A stretch of DNA of 8,417 nt, taken from Planctomycetia bacterium (GTDB lineage: Bacteria; Planctomycetota; Planctomycetia; Pirellulales; UBA1268). The stretch covers positions 1-8,417 of the forward strand of contig RFPF01000122.1 of NCBI GenBank assembly GCA_009926295.1, given 5' to 3'. The notes beneath the pieces were generated by a model, which was not told the origin of the DNA, did no database searches, and saw nothing but the letters and a program-made list of their open reading frames with translations. The translations under genes were made by a program, and so were the position numbers. Of the stretch, positions 6,747 to 8,417 are shown in pieces; positions within the stretch are counted from its first letter, which is position 1, and the number at the start of each line of letters is the position of its first letter.

Positions 6747-7100
6747 TCAGGACTCGAAACGCTTGAGCGCGGCGATCGCGGCGACCGCGCGGTCGGCCGA
6801 GCCGAAGTGGCTCACGAGCCGCTTGGCGGCGAGGAGTTCCTCGACCGAGATCGGGCCGCCCCGCCCCGCGGCCTCCCGCCGCGTGCCGGTCGCGTCGGCA
6901 CCGCGGCGCTTCCGCGGCCTGAAGCCCATCTTCTTGAGCACCATGCTCACCTGCGGCGACGACACCTCGACGCCCTGCTTTTTGAGCTGCGCGATGATCA
7001 CCACCGGGCGGGGCTTCTCACCCTTCTCCTTCATTGCGGCGGCGATCCGGCGAATCTCGGCTGACTTGTTCACGTCCTTCGCGGGCTTCTTGTCGACCAT
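6747..7100 (-). CDS. Small basic protein with a helix-turn-helix-like N-terminus, unknown function
   Basis: This 117-residue protein has two parts joined by a basic linker. Residues 11-62 (NKSAEIRRIAAAMKEKGEKP, then PVVIIAQLKKQGVEVSSPQV and SMVLKKMGF) have the helix pattern of a winged-helix or repressor-like DNA-binding unit, with 'VSSPQVSMVLKK' in the place of a recognition helix. The linker at 62-83 is rich in Arg, Gly and Ala (RKRRGAD and similar). Residues 84-117 (ISVEELLAAKRLVSHFGSAD onward) form one or two amphipathic helices. Small proteins with this two-part plan are, from memory, common and uncharacterised in planctomycetes. A role in DNA binding is inferred from the fold pattern and charge only. 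The ATG at 7100 has GAGGAG upstream (spacing about 10 nt) and a good promoter candidate at 7158-7185. It converges on the response regulator gene with a 6-bp gap. Confidence 0.75.
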   Translation of the reverse strand: MVDKKPAKDVNKSAEIRRIAAAMKEKGEKPRPVVIIAQLKKQGVEVSSPQVSMVLKKMGFRPRKRRGADATGTRREAAGRGGPISVEELLAAKRLVSHFGSADRAVAAIAALKRFES

Positions 7101-7157
7101 GGATCGGGGTTCTCCTCGCCGGGATGCGGCTGTTACGTTCGTATTACTAACACGGTC

Positions 7158-7185
7158 ATTAAAGCGTGAGGTAAGGGATTATCAA
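7158..7185 (-). promoter_or_regulatory. Candidate sigma-70-like promoter of the small basic protein gene
   Basis: Read on the minus strand, TTGATA (7180-7185, 5 of 6 to TTGACA) and TTTAAT (7158-7163, 5 of 6 to TATAAT) are separated by 16 bp. Transcription would begin near 7151 and give a leader of about 50 nt before the ATG at 7100. This stretch is visibly AT-richer than its surroundings, which supports the call. Confidence 0.5.
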
Positions 7186-7219
7186 CCCCCTCGCGCGATC
7201 TCCGCTCCAGGCTGCGCCC

Positions 7220-7669
7220 GTGCCCACGTTCGACTACTCGTTCACCGTTCCGGCTCCGCTTTCGGCCGTGGGTGAATTCCATGGAGACACCAGCGCCCTC
7301 AAGCGACTCACCCCTCCCCCCACGCTCGTGCGGCTGCATTCGATCGAACCGCTCGCGGAGGGTTCCGTGTCGAGGTTCACGCTCTGGGTGGGCCCGCTGC
7401 CGCTCCATTGGACGGCGGTGCATCGCGGTGTTTCGGAACGTGGGTTCACCGACGTTCAGGCCGCGGGCCCCGCCGCCCGCTGGGAGCACACGCACACCTT
7501 CACGCCCCTCGACGCCACGACGACTCGGATCGACGAGCACATCGAGTTCGAGCACAAGCCCGGCTTCTGGGGCGTGGTGACGCGACTGTTGTTCTCGCGG
7601 CCGAACCTGCTGCTGATGTTCACCTACCGCAAGTTCGCCACCCGCTGGCACCTGCGCCACGCCCGCTGA
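7220..7669 (+). CDS. SRPBCC-fold (START-like) protein, probable ligand-binding domain
   Basis: This 149-residue single-domain protein has the pattern of the SRPBCC/polyketide-cyclase-like superfamily. A first strand (PTFDYSFTVPAPLSAV) leads into a helix with GDTSALKRLTPP (22-33). Alternating strands follow (VSRFTLWVGPLPLHWTAVHR, FTDVQAAGPAARWEHTHTF, TRIDEHIEFEHKPGF), then a long C-terminal helix (about 117-147, with RPNLLLMFTYRKFATRWHL). The fold makes a deep hydrophobic pocket. Stand-alone versions resemble the SRPBCC module found with TIGR01777-type epimerase proteins, but no epimerase gene is nearby. Ligand and role are unknown. The start is a GTG at 7220, placed directly before the first strand, with only a weak AGG at 7209-7211. 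It ends 13 bp from the 3' end of the convergent tRNA gene. Confidence 0.8.
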   Translation: MPTFDYSFTVPAPLSAVGEFHGDTSALKRLTPPPTLVRLHSIEPLAEGSVSRFTLWVGPLPLHWTAVHRGVSERGFTDVQAAGPAARWEHTHTFTPLDATTTRIDEHIEFEHKPGFWGVVTRLLFSRPNLLLMFTYRKFATRWHLRHAR

Positions 7670-7682
7670 GCCATCGGGGAAG

Positions 7683-7756
7683 TGCCTCGTCTAGGACTCG
7701 AACCTAGAACCCTCTGATTAAGAGTCAGATGCTCTGACCAATTGAGCTAACGAGGC
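7683..7756 (-). tRNA. tRNA-Lys, anticodon CTT
   Basis: The minus strand folds into a full 74-nt cloverleaf. The acceptor stem is GCCTCGT/ACGAGGC (7 of 7 pairs) with discriminator A at 7683. The D-arm is AGCTCAATTGGTCAGAGCA. The anticodon stem TCTGA/TCAGA encloses the loop CTCTTAA, with anticodon CTT at 7720-7722 (reads AAG). The T-arm CTAGG/CCTAG encloses the loop TTCGAGT. The 3' CCA is not encoded. No split, intron or integrated element is visible at its 3' end. Confidence 0.97.
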
Positions 7757-7765
7757 GGCGGCTGA

Positions 7766-7794
7766 TTTCTACCGGCGCCGCCGCGGGTCGGCAA
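7766..7794 (-). promoter_or_regulatory. Candidate promoter of the tRNA-Lys gene
   Basis: On the minus strand, TTGCCG (7789-7794, 4 of 6 to TTGACA) and TAGAAA (7766-7771, 4 of 6 to TATAAT) have a 17-bp spacer. The -10 ends 9 bp before the first tRNA base, so the 5' leader would be very short. This spacing suits a tRNA promoter, but each hexamer is only moderately conserved. Confidence 0.4.
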
Positions 7795-7814
7795 GGGCCT
7801 GCGGAGGACCCGCG
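7782..7814. repeat. 8-bp inverted repeat between divergent tRNA and fabI promoters
   Basis: CGCGGGTC (7782-7789) and GACCCGCG (7807-7814) are exact inverted copies around a 17-nt centre. The right arm ends next to the candidate fabI -35 box, and the left arm touches the candidate tRNA -35 box. There is no T-run, so it does not look like an intrinsic terminator. A regulator binding site is possible. Confidence 0.4.
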
Positions 7815-7843
7815 TTGAGGGATTTCCCGCGAGTGGCTACATT
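7815..7843 (+). promoter_or_regulatory. Candidate promoter of fabI
   Basis: TTGAGG (7815-7820, 4 of 6 to TTGACA) and TACATT (7838-7843, 4 of 6 to TATAAT) are separated by 17 bp. Transcription would begin near 7850, about 35 nt before the fabI ATG. The next plus-strand gene upstream ends more than 200 bp away, beyond the tRNA, so fabI needs its own promoter. Confidence 0.42.
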
Positions 7844-7884
7844 TCCGCCTTTCCGCACGTTCTCCGCCGCTCGGGAGGTTGTTC

Positions 7885-8417
7885 ATGGGCAGGTTCGATG
7901 GGCTCAAGGGTCTCGTGCTCGGCGTGGCCAACGATCATTCGATCGCGTGGTACATCGCGAAGGAGATACTCGCCGAGGGCGGCCACATCGGCTTCACGCA
8001 CCTCCCCGACAAGCCCGACGACGAACGGCAGCGAAACCGTCGCCGCGTCGCGCTCCTCACCGATCCCGAGCCGAATGCGAAGTTTCTCGTGCCGATGGAC
8101 GTGTCGAGCGACCAGCAGATCGCGGCGGTGATGGACCGGGCCCGGCAGGAGTTCGGGACGATCGACTTCCTCCTGCACTCGATCGCCTACGCGCCGATGG
8201 AAGATCTCAAGGGAGAGACCACCGACTGCAGTCGCGAGGGATTTCGGATCGCCATGGAAACGAGCGCCTACAGCCTGCTGGCCGTGGGCAGGCTCGCCCG
8301 GGCGATCCTCGCCAAGGACGCGTCGATCCTCACGCTCACCTACTTCGGCGGCGAGAAGGTGGTGCCGGGCTACAACATCATGGGCGTCTGCAAGGCGACG
8401 CTCGACGCCTGCGTGAA
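7885..8417 (+). CDS. fabI: Enoyl-[acyl-carrier-protein] reductase FabI (3' end outside window)
   Basis: The first 177 residues are present, about two thirds of the usual 255-275. FabI reduces the trans-2-enoyl-ACP double bond with NAD(P)H, the last step of each fatty acid elongation cycle, as a cytoplasmic tetramer. The dinucleotide-binding start has GLVLGVANDHSIAWYIAKEI (9-28), matching the FabI form GVA...SIA rather than the usual SDR glycine pattern. The strand FLLHSIAYAP (95-104) and SREGFRIAMETSAYSL (116-131) fit the family. The active site is complete: Tyr153 in LTYFGG, then Tyr163 and Lys170 in YNIMGVCK (Y-X6-K). The segment at about 41-70 (RQRNRRRVALLTDPEPNAKF and flanks) appears longer than in the E. 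coli enzyme. GGGAGG (7873-7878) lies 6 nt before the ATG. The gene is transcribed away from the tRNA gene. Confidence 0.96.
   Translation, partial: MGRFDGLKGLVLGVANDHSIAWYIAKEILAEGGHIGFTHLPDKPDDERQRNRRRVALLTDPEPNAKFLVPMDVSSDQQIAAVMDRARQEFGTIDFLLHSIAYAPMEDLKGETTDCSREGFRIAMETSAYSLLAVGRLARAILAKDASILTLTYFGGEKVVPGYNIMGVCKATLDACV

Noticed and set aside
7782..7814. The inverted repeat as an intrinsic terminator
   Set aside because: There is no T-run on either side, and it sits upstream of both flanking genes rather than downstream.
1..8417. CRISPR array, insertion sequence ends, rRNA, or a multi-gene defence system
   Set aside because: I saw no spaced direct repeats, no transposase or integrase motifs and no rRNA-like stretches. 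The genes alternate in strand, and apart from the ATPase fragment none suggests defence.

Overview
The window is GC-rich, roughly 70% over most of its length. It looks like ordinary chromosomal DNA from a member of the Planctomycetota. This placement is an inference from several proteins that resemble, from memory, families seen mainly in that phylum: the small membrane protein at 1262-1732, the membrane half of the glycosyltransferase at 3037-5253, the small two-part protein at 6747-7100, and a FabI with a lengthened segment before its 'NAKFL' stretch. No database search was possible.

Layout, left to right. (1) 3-158 is an open frame of about 47% GC that enters from outside the window. (2) 216-1256 holds the C-terminal ATPase half of a YhaN/SbcC-like protein joined to an unrelated N-terminus. 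Composition and codon use change near 500-540, so this edge may be a recombination junction. (3) 1262-2871, minus strand, is a likely two-gene operon: an AI-2E-family transporter followed by a small two-helix membrane protein. (4) 3037-5253, plus strand, is a long glycosyltransferase joining a cytoplasmic GT2 synthase to a polytopic domain resembling GT-C transferases. (5) 5248-5997, minus, is an RluA-type pseudouridine synthase. (6) 6108-6740, plus, is a NarL/FixJ response regulator with no kinase beside it. (7) 6747-7100, minus, is a small basic protein with a helix-turn-helix-like N-terminus. (8) 7220-7669, plus, is an SRPBCC-fold protein. (9) 7683-7756, minus, is tRNA-Lys(CTT). (10) 7885 to the end, plus, is a 3'-truncated fabI.

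Most genes stand alone and alternate in orientation, so the window is not one pathway. Fatty acid synthesis (fabI), tRNA supply, RNA modification and envelope glycosylation are represented by single genes. The convergent protein gene pairs meet within about 6 bp, leaving no room for separate terminators. Plausible sigma-70-like promoters are visible before the glycosyltransferase, the small basic protein, the tRNA and fabI. No CRISPR array, insertion sequence, rRNA or complete mobile element was seen. The items most worth a second look are the GT2 plus GT-C fusion, the chimeric ATPase fragment at the composition boundary, and the inverted repeat between the tRNA and fabI promoters.
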